Made by a program: the position numbers and the translations under genes | The notes under the pieces: generated by a model | Told to the model about the DNA's origin: nothing | The model's input: the letters and a program-made list of their open reading frames with translations, nothing else | Databases searched by the model: none | Assembly (NCBI GenBank): GCA_019843655.1 | Contig: JACDQD010000003.1 | Location: forward strand, 10,790,925-10,854,924 | Length of the DNA stretch: 64,000 nt | DNA from: Lethocerus indicus | Taxonomy: Eukaryota; Arthropoda; Insecta; Hemiptera; Belostomatidae | Direction: 5' to 3' | Part shown: positions 34,050-46,840 of the stretch, one piece after another | How the letters are laid out: each line of letters begins with the position of its first letter | Position numbering within the stretch: position 1 is the first letter of the stretch

Positions 34050-37000
34050 TTTCACTGTCTGTTTGGCGACGAAACGTTCGGGTAAGGTAGACGAGACCTC
34101 ATTAAACCGGACGTAGATGGAGTAGAAAAAGAAAAAGAGGAATAGTTAGCACTGTTAACGATTAAATCCTTGTCCTTACTAAATATTAAGAGGGGATTAA
34201 TTATCAGCAGAGTTAAGAATTACTGAAAGCTGGAACAGTCACGTGTTGGTCAAACCCTGATTTGATTCGTCCCCGATAATATTGTATTACATGATAAATT
34301 TTTGATCAGTTAAATAATTTTGGACAATTTTTATTCATTCGTTAACAGGGTAAGGATCCGCATTAATTTAATAATTCTGAGACTAGAAATTAAGCGACCG
34401 GAATAATTATTTGAGGTTACTAGTGATAATAAACAGCTAGTATTAGCGGTTGTAAACAACGTAGTACTGCAGTTGTAGGGGAGGACGGCTACTGTGCTTT
34501 GAATGGCACAAGCTCGCCCTGAGAAGCCTTTCATTCGAAACCCCACGTGAAACCTTTTCATGCCCTTCCCCCCAACTAAACATTCTCACTCAAGCCGTCA
34601 TGTGTTAATTTTACCTCGGTACCTATTCCATCATTGGAGCCTATATATAACTTTTCCTATATATATGATGAGCACAATAATATGCTCTTTGATAATTTAC
34701 GGTATGTATGGATAATAGGCTATAAATATGATTAAATATTACTAACTTTCCTGTTGTTTTTCATTGTGCTAGTCGTAAATTCTTCGCAGTTGTCCGTACA
34801 TTGTGACACATTGAAGTAAGACAAGGGAAAAATATAAACCTGTTTAATCTGGTACGAAATACTATATTCATTTAGTGATAGACGCAATCTACTTTGTTCT
34901 GAGTATACATTCATATTGTACTTGATGAAAGTTCAGTCGCTATTCTGTCACAACATTAAATTATGGTCTTCTAATACCTTGGACACACCATTCCATATTG
35001 TCAAACGTAAATCATCGGTAGAATGTAATTTGGAAGGATATTATCGAATTTATACCGCTATCGCCTTAATTTTGGTTTTGAAAGAGACCGTTTTTCGTAA
35101 TCCGCCACGCAATTCTCTCCGTCTAATCGTACTTTATCTGAACGTGAACACAAAAGGGAGTTGGTTTCAATTATACCTCACCTATAACGCAACTTAGCGA
35201 TTTAGCCTTGTAGAAAAATTATAATAATCGAGAACGGTTTTTTTTATTTTCTGAGAAGTTGTGTTCTAAGACTTAGTTTTTTTAGCGTCTCCTCACGTCA
35301 CCTCATTATATTATATGAAAGTAATTACACCAAATAAGCGACTAGAAAAAAATAAAAAAGGCCGGGTTTTTAATTGTGATATAATGTTGGTAGCCGAGAA
35401 GAAATGTAATGAATTCGGTAATTAGTAATAAAAATACAAATTCTGAAATAAAGTTGATTAGTTTTGCATTTAGAAATTGAAAATAATTACGATTGCTTCA
35501 TGGACATTTGTGTACACATGCGGACATTAACAATCATGTTCATATATTCTTAGCTTTGTTTCGCATTCTCCTAAATGTAAATGCGAGGCTAGCTATGCCC
35601 CTACCCTGGCTATATAACATCATGCACCAAACAGTGTTCACTCTTGGTTAAACAAGTACTTCATTTAAACCCTGTCGCTGAGAACCGTCGAATAGCCTTA
35701 CTTGTCCCGCCTGGTTGCCATTGATCCGTGCCTGTTCTTGGACTGTCTACTTTCTAGTCATCAGAATGGCTGACAAGATAATATGTGTTCCCCGAAACTG
35801 ACATGTAAAGGCATCTAATTAGTAATGAGCCCACTCTATCACTCTTGTGCAAGGCCAGATTTAACACAATGGCTCGAACAGAATTGTTTGTTGTCCGCTC
35901 GATTCCCTTCCTGTTCCTCTAGCATAACAATGTCTTGTTCCATTCAATTCGATTCACGTTCAAATATTTTTTTATTTACGTGATTTCAAATTATGTTTCT
36001 ACCCTTGTATATTGGTGGAATATAATTTCTAGTAATTTCCATTCGAATTAATTTATATTTATGCAAGGTAAAATGCACGTAGAATTTATGATAAGGATCA
36101 TTAATGATAGTATCGTGTCCGCTGTTATATTTATTGAATAATTTTTGTTTTCTATTTCGAAGTCCGACTTATCCAGAATATCGATTTGACGTTCAAATGT
36201 TAGTCTAGATGACCATTCAACATCATTGAAATCCGTGTTCGCTCCATTTCTTCTTTAATACAGCCGGGCTGTTATAAATGAGAAATTGGAATGGTTTGAT
36301 TACAAGAAAGAATGAGACACAAAAACAATAGGAGTTGAAAACCTGTAAAGGATTAGCGTCTAATCGAATTCCAATGACTGGGCGATCCGTCATTAACGAG
36401 AGTGAATCGTATTAATGTAACGATCCCCGAAACAATGTAGTCATATCAGTCGAGATCTCGTAAGTAAATAATATCGTGTAATTTATAGAACTGCCCTGTC
36501 TACTTTTTTCTGCCTTGTACGCTAGGCAGCCCAACGTTCGTTATCTGATGACTCTAGTTTATTACTTGGGTTTTGGGTCCCTGCCCTTTCGGTCCCACAG
36601 ATGCTGTTAGCCTACCTGGTTTTGAAACCTCGGCCTTACAATAATGTTTTAATTCATTTATAAAACTCTGACTTCAGGTATTATTCCGGCATCCCGATTC
36701 AAATAACAAGGATTCAATTATTAGCCAATTCAACATTGTGTCACTGAATTGTAGATAATAATTAACTTTATATGATAATAAAGCACTAATGTGTGTGGTT
36801 GATGTTACGTGATGTGAAAAAACAAATATACATTTAGAAACGAATTTAGTACAGCTTTCCTTCCGTTAGTTCTTTCAGTCGTGACACTATTGATTTAGAG
36901 CGAACTATCGTGCTCCGAGTTGTACATTCGTTTCCATTATTTACCGTTTGTTTAAATGTCTGTCTTTATTCGTGACCAATCTAATTACGTCTGCTTGCTC

Positions 37001-38740
37001 CCCCCATGACGTGTGTACTCGAGTAATGTTTCCCTTACGTGTTGTGTTACCCGTATTGGTCCTCCCTGTACTATAGTTCTAGTAAACCCATTTACATATC
37101 GTAGAGACTAGTGCTCACATCTGTAAGTATCACTTATTGAACGTACCTTTGTGAAAACTCTATTTGTATGAGTGAAAAACAATTTTTTTCTGTCTTTCAT
37201 TAATGAAAACGACCTTTTTTAAACGGGACAGACTCGCTTTGACAATACAATCAAGAATCTGTCGAAAACAGTTTTGACAATTAAATTGTTTAGGAGGGCG
37301 CTTTATCGGTGGCGTTTTTAACTGGAGGGCGCCGCGTTCCAATCTCCGTCAGGTGTGCTTTGATGTAGGTGCCTGGCATTAAATTAACCAGGCCGCCGCA
37401 CCGTTTGCCTTGAATTAGTAAATATTATTAATATCAAACGAGTTTAACGTACTGGTGTTGGCCAAGAGCTCCCGACCATGACATAACGTATCGACCTTCG
37501 AAATCGCCTACTTTAAAAAACATTTGTAAACATTTTTACTTCATTTCATGGAAATATAAAGAAAGTCGGACTTCGTAACTATTAAAGGAATAAAAAATAC
37601 CATTTTGAACAACATTGCGTTTAGTCGCTAATCTAACAAAAAACGACGAGTGTACGTATCGAGATATATGACATCAGAGGATGCTCTCAGCATTACCAGT
37701 GAGCTATCTGTACATGGCATTGATTACTCCTCCAGCCAGAGCGTGTATGTTACAGTTTGATATTAAATGTTGCAAAAACAAAAATCATTCGAGTAGGAGT
37801 TCATAATTTATACGACTGTTTCTTGTACTATTGCCTTTATGTATAATATATAACTGAAGCTGTAATTGCAATCTGGAAATATTGTATTACATAGAAATCA
37901 ACATTATGATATGATCATTAAAACGATTAAAGAAATGTTTACAAAGGAATTGTAATTAATTTCCGTTTCGGACTCAGTCAGGGAATTGACAGTATTAATG
38001 TTCTGCGTGTAAAAGGTATCATTTAGGGGTTTTGGTATTTTTCTTCAAATCAGATAAATGCATTTGTGGGTAAACACCACATTTATTAACTCTTGAATGT
38101 TCCGTGTAATATGATAGGAAGCAATGGACTACAGGAAATAATTAATTGTTCGAATGCAATAAATTCAACCGTGGGGCCGAAAAAGGATTATAAATCAATT
38201 ACTGAGAAACGTGTCTGTCGGTGGAACGTGTACGTATTTTTTTCTATTTGCTCCTTGAGCTATTCATCAAAAGTAAGAATGTTATCTGTCTTTATAAATT
38301 AACTTAGATGGGTTTTGCACGAACCTAATTGAATTCATATTGCACTTTTCAGCTCGGCGGAATACTCTCGTGTATTTTTCCATTGGGAACGGATCAATTT
38401 CATTTCCGCAACGAATTTTATTTCTGCGGCCGAAACTTACGGATTTTTAACTAACCATTGATTATAACAAATTACGAATGGGTTTTCCTCATTAGTCATT
38501 CATCTTATGTCTCTTCTGGAAATCCATTGACGTGATTCGAGTTTAGTTTACTGATACTTACCATGTTTTCTAACGACGTGGTTTAGAGAATTGCTGACGT
38601 TCACCAGAATTATTACCACCACAATCACCATTAAAGTTCTCTATATACATTTCCCCTATTATATTTGGTTAATCTTAAATATTAACCTTCTAATACCATT
38701 ATTTTGATTTTAAAATCTTAATTTCAACTGATATCTGACT
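34050..38740. other. Long stretch without recognisable genes
   Basis: Mostly A+T-rich. Minor items: direct repeats CCTATATATA near 34,640 and 34,658, GATTAG/CTAATC 3 bases apart near 36,352, and GCCTGG (37371-37376) pairing with CCAGGC (37388-37393) in a small GC-rich patch. Open frames reach 93 codons with no recognisable product. Confidence 0.6.
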
Positions 38741-38744
38741 TTTT

Positions 38745-38800
38745 ATAATGTGATTGTCTAATAATATTTTTTTACGTTGCAGGTAAGAAGATGGACCTCG
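38745..38800 (+). promoter_or_regulatory. Recursive-splice-like junction (ratchet point)
   Basis: TTTTTTTACGTTGCAG|GTAAGAAG joins an acceptor directly to a donor at 38782/38783. GTCTAATAAT, about 30 bases upstream, matches a branch point. The construction is the same as at 20,415. Both are on the plus strand 18.4 kb apart, which fits a single long plus-strand intron removed in steps. An alternative is a cassette micro-exon that uses the acceptor and a donor further on (CTAAG|GTAAAA near 38,820). Confidence 0.42.
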
Positions 38801-39079
38801 ATGTCCCGTGTCTAGTCTAAGGTAAAAATATTTCAATCATAGTTTGTTATTTAGAAAAGAATTGTTATAGTCTGAACGAAAAAAAAATGGAAACGGCGAT
38901 GACTGAGAACTTCATAACGTCGTTTGTTGGATACAAAATTAACTCTTATTTAGAATTATTCCCAAAATGAGAAAAATCTGCTGATATTTTGAGAAACATT
39001 TGTCCACTTATCGAAATTTTCGAAAGGTGTAACATTTGCCGGAGGTTAATCGAATATACAGAAAGTAAAAGGGCAGGCT

Positions 39080-39167
39080 GGGCCCCGAGGGCTTGAAAGC
39101 GGGCCTACAATAAATTGTATTAACCGATGGAACGTTTAATTTCCTTTCGCTAACAGCCCTCGGGCCC
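39080..39167. repeat. GC-rich 13-bp inverted repeat with internal hairpin
   Basis: GGGCCCCGAGGGCT (39080-39093) pairs with AGCCCTCGGGCCC (39155-39167): thirteen pairs with one bulged C. The 61-base interior contains a second hairpin, TACAAT-AA-ATTGTA (39106-39119), and an AGCG/CGCT pair near the base. The result is a branched structure of 88 bases. It lies 300 bp after the splice junction at 38,782. Confidence 0.82.
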
Positions 39168-40063
39168 GCCAAGTGGCAGCAAATGGAGTCCCGAAATGTA
39201 TGCGGAATTATTTTATTTTCCGAATGGCAATACCCCGGCAGAGGATTGGAATGCGCTCCGACCCGACCGCTCACTTCATCCGTTAGTTTGTTGTTCCCAT
39301 AGGATGTTTACACTGTTATTTATGTTCGGTAGCTTTTAACACGATCTGTATCATGTAGTAATTAGCACCCTATAAATTTCTGTATAAATTACATATGTAA
39401 ATCATTGTTCAGAATTACAATTACATTCAGAAGTAGACGGATAAATTCAAACGATAACGTACCTCTTTAGTTTTCTATTCTACGAATTCGTCCGACTAAT
39501 TTTTATTTATGTCATGACATATTGTCACTGGATAATTGGCTTGTGGTAGAAATTAGGTATTATTTATTGCACTCATTGAAAAACTATTTCCCAAACCATA
39601 CTTTTACAAAGACAAATTATTCGGTTGGATTTATCAAGGTTTCGATCTTTATCTGGTATTGTAAGCCGGTATTAATTATGCTTGTCAGTACTTGATTGTA
39701 GCCGTTAATAAATTATATTAAAAAGGAATAATAAATTCGTTTTTTTCATTATTATAATTAATAAGTCATTAGACAAATATATGAATATGTATATGCCTAC
39801 CGTTTGCATTTTGGTTTTAGGGTATTTGAATACGGAGATAATAACTGTCCAATTTCAATGGCCGTGAATCGTTTTTGATGTAAAATCTTCTGAATAGGGC
39901 ATTTTGTATTAAAACATTTCTCTGCGCCCTGAATACTCTGCAAACCGGTATTTTTTTTTTAATAATGTCGGATTCATTTGGACTGCGATTTTCTCGTCTG
40001 TGTATCCCATTTGCGCGCCCTCAATTATTTATTTCGCGCACAAATCAGTCGCAACAATGAGGT

Positions 40064-40135
40064 GCTCGCATTATGCGGACGGGGCGGGCAGACAGAGGGG
40101 TTTGAAAACCCGCCGCCCCGTCCGCACAAACGAGC
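40064..40135. repeat. Very strong three-tier GC-rich hairpin
   Basis: A 14-bp perfect stem, TGCGGACGGGGCGG (40074-40087) with CCGCCCCGTCCGCA (40113-40126), encloses a second perfect stem GGGTTT-GA-AAACCC (40098-40111) and is itself enclosed by GCTCG (40064-40068) and CGAGC (40131-40135). That gives 25 base pairs in 72 bases, with an asymmetric internal loop GCAGACAGAG opposite a single G. It is the strongest fold in the window and is GC-rich inside A+T-rich DNA. Candidates are a structured RNA, a small-RNA precursor or a foldback DNA element. The overlapping 66-codon open frame is not convincing. Confidence 0.85.
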
Positions 40136-40674
40136 CCGTTCGCTCCCCAATATGAATCGGCGGCGTATTCGTTATTGATCTGTGTGTGGTGGGAGGGCCA
40201 ATAATGAACACCGGGTCGCTATCCAGCATCCCTTCTCGGCTAGCGTGAATTTTTTAAAAGTGTTTCCCTCCATATATATACCAGGCAAATTGATTCCAGG
40301 CACCGGAATATCTTCATTTATTTATCCACTTATGTAAAGCTTTTCACTGTAACCGTTCACTGCATGTTAATACAACATTGGATACTATGTATTATATAAG
40401 GTTTGAAATTGAATAATCATTTAATGTCTGCGAAAAAAGGAATGAAATGAACGCTGTAGGGGCTCAGTCAACAGTTTTCAATGTTGTCAAACGTGCCATG
40501 AAAAACTAGTGTTTTTTTTTCGGAACACGTAGGCTGAAAACTTGAGCCAATCCGGGAATAAATAGTGTGAGTGTAAACTGGATATATTTTATAAATTTAT
40601 TTACTACTAACACAATGGCTGGGAACGTCACTGCGTTTTCCTGGAGGCCGGTGTCACCTGTTATAACTACCTCA

Positions 40675-40696
40675 CGTAGCTCCGCCGTTCGCTACG
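40675..40696. repeat. Perfect 6-bp GC-rich hairpin
   Basis: CGTAGC (40675-40680) and GCTACG (40691-40696) flank a 10-base loop. Small, without an assigned role. Confidence 0.7.
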
Positions 40697-40999
40697 CCAT
40701 CCTAGTTTAAATTCCTGTAGCGGAAACCGCCCCCAGTCACGTTATCTCGCGTCATCCTCCAGTTGGATCCATGCCTTATGATTTTAGCCGAATGTCCCGG
40801 GCGTTAGCTCATCGGGGCCCAAACTTTATTCCGTACCGAAAATGAAATCCGGTCGTGAAATGAAATTTTCAGCTGGTAATAAAAGAGTGCCGGGAACTGG
40901 GAAAATTATTCGCCGACGGTTTTTTCTTTCATATAATTTCTGGTTGGCAAAGTTCAGCCCCAAAAGAAAGATGAAAAGGCGCGCAGTAAAAACAACTCA

Positions 41000-42900
41000 T
41001 TTATTTTTTCTCCTCTGAAACCGCGATTTAGATTCTTTATTCAGTATGTATATTTTACACATTATATATTTTTTATTTTATTGGTACTCTAGCGTATGCA
41101 TATTTATACACATTAGAGGTGTCATCTTTAACATTTTTTAGCCGTGAAATAAACCCCAGACCTGGTGTAATATTACGATATGTTACTTATGCTTTGCTGA
41201 AGCTTTTGGAATGGTTCCACATTCCACTGTTGTGGTCCACAGAAATGAAATGATATATTGCGGAAAAGAGTATGCAGTAATATAAACAACGGGAATTTAT
41301 CGATGTATAGCTTAGTATCTCTGCTAGTTAGTCGATAACCAAAGTCTTACTTGTTGTCATGATAATATTTACAATTAATAAATATATAAATTACAAACGC
41401 TCGTAAATCGAATAAAAGGAATAATAATAATACATTAAATATTTTCGAAGATTTACAATTATTTGAGTCCCAAATTTTCTCCATCAGTTTGGGATTGGCT
41501 TTCGATCCCCGAACTGTTCTAGTCTTTTCGTTTCTTTTGTAATATTCGTTTTACGTTATTAATATCTGAAATATTACCCGATCGAACTGTATCCATAGAG
41601 GACTGATTCCATTTAACACCACCAATTTGGCGGCCACTGATTAGGCTTATCGGGTCGTCAGTATCGGGCTTGTATAATTGCGCTCAGCAACTAACTACTA
41701 CTCCTCTATTATATTCATTTCTGTTTATATTAACTATGGAGCCGATCGAATTTAGGATCGCCCCATTTATCAGAGCGATAAGATATCTTAAGGCGATTTT
41801 CACCGCTGTTATTATTCCTTCCTTTTAATTCCGATAAAGTATCAACCCTATTATATTTCCAGTGCAGTGTAATTTTTATTAATATAAATGCTTTTCAATA
41901 ACCCATTTAATAAAAGTCAATTTTCAAATCATTTAGTAATTTTGCGAAGTTCTTTCTTGGAAAATTTAAATCCGACGATTGTAAATGTATTCAGTTTATT
42001 GCTTATGAAGTGTTTAATAATAAATCGAACTTATAATTTCATCACGGTTTTACTTTTAATCGCTCTTCCTTATTGAGATAGATATTGATGACCCTTTTCT
42101 AGAGATTCGGATCAGTTGTTTTGTTTTTATACAGCTTGTATTTTTTCACCTTCACCTTCACCGCTTAGCGTGGAATTGTTCGGAAGAATGGGTTTTATTT
42201 AAGAAATCGCCTCCGCGTCAAAGGGCACCCTTCATTTGCTCTCGGATTATGGACAAATACCAGCGGGAAAAAATGAGGAATGAAACAGTCGTTAGTTCTT
42301 AAACGTCAGCTCCGCAAAGAATAGAATCGGAGGGAGTAGTATGGTGCCGGTGGGGGCCCAAATCCCTTCGGAGTTAATCTGGACGAATCACGGCTCTATT
42401 GTTCAGGAATCGAATTACGCCTTCTTGCGATCGGCAAATCAGATTTACTTTCGCCCCTCGCCAAAATTGCCGGCTTATACGGTCGCGGCTTATCTGGGGG
42501 TGGAATTCCTACGCAAATCCGTGATATTTCAGTGACTTCGAAAGTTGAGGACGTTGACTCCAAAAATGTACTCTTTGGCATAACTCTTATTGGCTTGCGA
42601 AGATGTGAATCTCAGAATTAACATCTCTGACCTATGGTCGACAATCCACATTCCGTTCCGAACCATATTTGATGGTCAAATGAATATTGTACCGCGTCAC
42701 ATTCATACCTTATCATCCCGCAGTTCGGATGCTATAAGTTTAGGTCGTAAAAAAGAACTTGTACGCAGATTTAAATATTATATGAAGGTCTGACGGTTTC
42801 AAGGAAATATATCTTTTTAATCCTGCTCCCGGCTGTCTATTGATTTTAACAGTTACGTAATTCTCCAAAACTCTCGATTATTCCTTTCAAGAAATATGTA
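41000..42900. other. Stretch without recognisable genes
   Basis: A+T-rich with GC-richer DNA at 42,330-42,510. Nothing recognisable beyond short open frames of up to about 67 codons. Confidence 0.6.
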
Positions 42901-42917
42901 ATATTTCGATGATAGTA

Positions 42918-42976
42918 TTTCTTCTTCTTTCTTTTCCTGTCTTCCTTCCTATCTCTCAGTTTCTCCTGTTCTTCCG
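42918..42976. repeat. Pyrimidine-rich tract
   Basis: TTCTTCTTTC-type interrupted pyrimidine run of about 60 bases. It is not followed by a usable acceptor-plus-exon pair. Confidence 0.7.
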
Positions 42977-43833
42977 CATTATTGTAGAAAACCGAGAATT
43001 AATTCCCGAGCACGCCATTCACCCACTTCTCCACCTACCAAAATAGGTCACAATCTCGGTCGCCCTTCTATGACACTTTATTTTCATTTTTCTATAAAAA
43101 ACCGCCTTAAGCCCCATTTCTAAAGGACGAATATCGCTTTCGAGGCTAAAAATAGGGCCGGATTTAATATTCCTTTGGTGTAGTAATAAATTAAATGCGG
43201 GATATACGGCTAAAATGGTGGGGGGGCCTTTGTGGCCTTTTTTTGTGTTGGAGTCACCCCGGGCACCGCCCTTTCCCGCATATTGGTCGGATGTAATAAT
43301 AACATTCTGAAAATTATGACTTGGAAACATTTAATACGTACCTCTTTCTGTTTAGGCTATATTAAATTTGGTGGAATTAAATACGATCAAATTGTATTTT
43401 ATACCTGAATTTAAATATTGTCTGTTAAGTGTGCAACTCGATCGAGTCCTGCCATATACTGCATTGTACAATGCTGAAATGCCAAAATGTCGTTACCTCC
43501 TTACGTCTTTTACAAAACGGTTAAATCCAGAATTTAATTTGGATCGTTTCTACATTTTTTTCATCTCACGCCAAAGTTCGTGCCCTACATTGAATTTCAG
43601 TGCAATGAAATACTTTTACCCATCTTTAAGGGGTAAAATACCTCGTTAAATTGCAGAGGGAATCAGAGAATGGGGTTTGATCTGCGAGCTGCCGGTTTAT
43701 GACAGGTCCGAAGAGTTCACAGAATTGTCTGGCCGAACCCAAGGTCAAACTCACAACTTGCCAGCACCTTGGGCGTGCCTCCGTTTTCATTTTATTCCTT
43801 CTGCTTTTCACTATCGTTATAGGCGCAGCTATG

Positions 43834-43839
<6 letters not shown>

Positions 43840-43877
<38 letters not shown>
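43840..43877. repeat. (TA)n microsatellite
   Basis: About nineteen uninterrupted units directly abutting the mariner-like end at 43,880. Mariner elements insert at TA, so the microsatellite may be an expanded insertion target. Confidence 0.97.
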
Positions 43878-43879
<2 letters not shown>

Positions 43880-43880
<1 letters not shown>

Positions 43881-43912
43881 TCGAGGGACGTTCAAAAAGT
43901 TCGCCGCGATTG
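43880..43912 (+). mobile_element. Probable mariner-type terminal inverted repeat
   Basis: CGAGGGACGTTCAAAAAGTT at 43882-43901 closely resembles the terminal repeats of insect mariner-family transposons, which commonly start with a CGAGGGnCnTTCAAnAAGT pattern. It lies beside a TA tract, the required target. The opposite end (a reverse-complement copy) is not found downstream and no transposase frame remains, so this is a solo or truncated end. Confidence 0.45.
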
Positions 43913-43977
43913 TCGACTTTATGTTCTCCCGCCCCCCATTAAAACGATTAATCCATGTATGAAAAGTAAATACCTGA

Positions 43978-43990
43978 TAAGGTAAGTCTC
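43978..43990 (+). promoter_or_regulatory. Strong 5' splice-site-like sequence
   Basis: AAG|GTAAGTC at 43981/43982 is close to the ideal metazoan donor. The open frames leading into it run through the TA microsatellite and mariner-like end, so a real exon here is unlikely unless exonised from the transposon. Confidence 0.15.
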
Positions 43991-44180
43991 AACAAGTTGA
44001 CAAGATAATTAAGTATCGATACAGCATTCTGTTTACAAATACTTATCACTTTCCGGGACCTCCCTACGTACACACATACTCACACACGCAAAACAGAATG
44101 GCTATGACAGAAATAATTATCTAATTTTTAATTGAAATTGGGGCGCTTCCTGTTTAAGGATAATTCATGCCAGTAGATAT

Positions 44181-44200
44181 TTACACAGAAACCTGTGTAA
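44181..44200. repeat. Perfect 8-bp hairpin
   Basis: TTACACAG (44181-44188) pairs with CTGTGTAA (44193-44200) around AAAC. A second hairpin of the same kind, TCACACT with AGTGTGA, lies at 45293-45320. No role assigned. Confidence 0.75.
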
Positions 44201-44499
44201 CGAGAACGAATATAGTACATATCCGAGTTGGGGGACTGTGTATTTGTATTTATTGTTTTCGTAAATGCTGAATCCTTCCCGGATGAAGTTCGTGAACGGC
44301 CATCCAGTTATTTCCAAATACCCTTTCTTCCGTACTTTCACTTTATTCTTTTGTATGTAGCCCCGTTCCCGGTAGCTGAGCCCTACGGTGGAATGAATAG
44401 TTCTCTTTTATTTAAGAAACAAAAGTTCGGACTCTGTGCTCGAATCGAGCTGTGCTCCGAAGGCAGACCAGACAGATCCTGAGCCGAAGGTCCTTTCAG

Positions 44500-46690
44500 C
44501 ATTCTTGCAGGACCAGATGGCCGGGCGATGTGAAAACCTGCTTTTCTTTTTACCTTTCCTTTTTTTATGTAGTTTAGTCCCGTATTTCTAAATCCCCCGC
44601 ACCAGACTACCTATGCGCGGCAGGGTGCTTCGAATAAGTTTGATTTTTAGGGTTGTCGTACCGACAAAAAATGGGTTTGAAATCGCGATTGATTTTGTTT
44701 TTCATCAGCTTAAACGGAAATAACGGAAAGACAGTCATTCTTTTCTTAGGAGAAATATTAGAACGAGACTGTGCATGTATCGCATTAATGATGCATCACT
44801 CTTATAACCTTGTATAAGTTTCTTTATTAGCATTATAATTGAGGGGAATTATTGCAGCCGCTGATGATTGGGGCCGGGAATAGCAAAGGGTGAGCCGGTC
44901 CGACTTTTCCTACAATCGCAAATTTCAATTCATCATATTTTCTATTCCTGTATTGTAATGCAATTGGTCCGAGACTCTGTCCTTGCCATGTGAGCTGCGC
45001 TCGACATCGAACAACAACATCCTATAAAATATATTACATCAGCTTCGACAGACGAGAGTAAAAGTACATTTCTTTCTATGTTGAAAGAGATAATGCCATT
45101 TTGAATTATATTTCATCCGTGAACCTCAGGGTATTTCGAAATTTGTGCTAAATTCTATTGTAGTTATGCAAAGTGTGTATGTTGCAAGTTAGTGCATATT
45201 TAGTTGCAGCACTGCTGAGTGGGACATACACTCGAGAACACCATGAAACAGGAAATTCAGGAACATTTTACTTGTTAAAAGACGTTTTTTCGTCACACTG
45301 GTATAATACTGGTAGTGTGAAGATTATCAAATGATTTAATACCCTAGTATCAAAATAAATTTTATTCTCCTTGTTATACGACGCATGACATTTGTTTGTT
45401 TACGTAGGAATTTATGTAAATTGAAACGGCTTCGCACTATCAAATTCCTGTCAAATGTATACTATTCATGCCTATAATATTACTCCCATCGTGCTATTCA
45501 AATGTTCATTCTTACTTTAAACGTTTTTTCAACGGCAAATGTGTTTTGTATGGATATCTGGGTCTTGTCATTTGGACTCGTGGAAGGAATCGTTGCGTGT
45601 TATGAATCGTGGATGTACTATCTAAACCACCAGTTATTCCTAGGTCCTCACTAGGTTGGATTATATATTTTCCTTTACTGAATTTACGTTGAAAACCCAG
45701 GTACACAACAGTTTGTTTTGTTTATTATACAAGGATTAAATAAGTACTAGAAGCGTCGTTATTCATGTCGTCTTGTGTTTGAATATGTACTATATTTACA
45801 ATCGCTATCGAGAATCGTGCGGAAGCTGGAATTTTTATGATTTATTTATCTTATTTTATATCTTGCACTATTCTCTCTATAAATATTGCACTCTTGCAAT
45901 ATTGTCTAGTCGTTTATTTGGTCTTAATCAAAGCAGGTGTTTTATCATAAACAGTAATATTCCATTAATATATATAAGTTAGGTACTGATGTATGTGAGT
46001 TACCGATGATAATATAATAACGTCAATTTTAATATCCATTGTCTTAGAAATTATTTTAAATGCCAACTTATTTCTTTCGCCAGTTTAGTTCCGTGTACTA
46101 ATAGATCGAGGGCTGTAGGTAATATGTCGTGATGGTTTAGTATTTCAGGGGCTACCGTCACCGTAGGCGAAACCCTCTAAGGCAGCTTCCCCCACCGTTA
46201 CTTTTACTCGGTATATTTATTATAATGACGCGTATGTTTAGATTTTTAATCTACGATTTTAACCATAATATAAGATATTTATAACTCCAACATAAAAATC
46301 CATAAAAGTGAAATTTAACTGAATATACGTTATCATCATTCGCCTCTTTCTTCGGTCCCGGTCTGCATATGGATGCCTTTCTCTACACCGTCGGTTGTAT
46401 TTCTTTATTAATATTAATACTACTGGTCAATTTGACCCTCCCATCGTTTAACGGTATTATTCCGTTTTATCACCATCGTTGTTGTGTGTATCTAATTGAA
46501 TACGGAATTGTTTTGTGTTTGTTCCTCTCATTATTATTATCCATCGGTTAATTGGTACATTTTGCTACATTTGATATATTTTCACTTAAATATTGTACAT
46601 TCTAAAACTAAAATTGTATCCAATGGAATCGACCGCAGGTTGTCTAAGGTGCTATCTCAGTATAGTGACATCGGCAATGAAATAAACATA
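44500..46690. other. Stretch without recognisable genes
   Basis: A+T-rich; one 7-bp inverted repeat at 45293-45320 enclosing GTATAATAC. Open frames of up to 79 codons are T-rich and hydrophobic by composition. No mobile element is recognised. Confidence 0.6.
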
Positions 46691-46704
46691 AAAATTTGTT
46701 GTGT

Positions 46705-46830
46705 ACGGGGGGGGTATAAAAGGGGCGTCGGGTGAGAGGGGCGTTGGTGGGGCGGGGGTTGGGCTGCGGTGGTGGGGATACGCGGTGGTGGGGGCGGCAG
46801 GTGCCTCCAGTGTGTGTGCGGGTGAGGGCT
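46705..46830 (+). promoter_or_regulatory. TATA-box promoter candidate with G-quadruplex motif
   Basis: TATAAAAGG at 46715-46723 sits in a G-run and is the best TATA context in the window. Directly downstream, 46730-46763 holds five runs of three or more G with loops of 5, 7, 1 and 2 bases, matching the canonical G-quadruplex pattern. A TCCAGTG initiator-like string occurs near 46,806, too far for standard TATA spacing. The G-rich region then flips to C-rich at about 46,835. A CpG-rich TATA promoter reading rightwards is the simplest interpretation. Confidence 0.35.
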
Positions 46831-46840
46831 AGCGCGAGTC

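Noticed and set aside
36660..36685. ACTTCAGGTATTA as a recursive splice site
   Set aside because: Short, interrupted pyrimidine tract and a poor donor.
43626..43985. Open frames of 87-102 codons with Tyr-Ile repeats
   Set aside because: They are read through the TA microsatellite; length is an artefact of the repeat.
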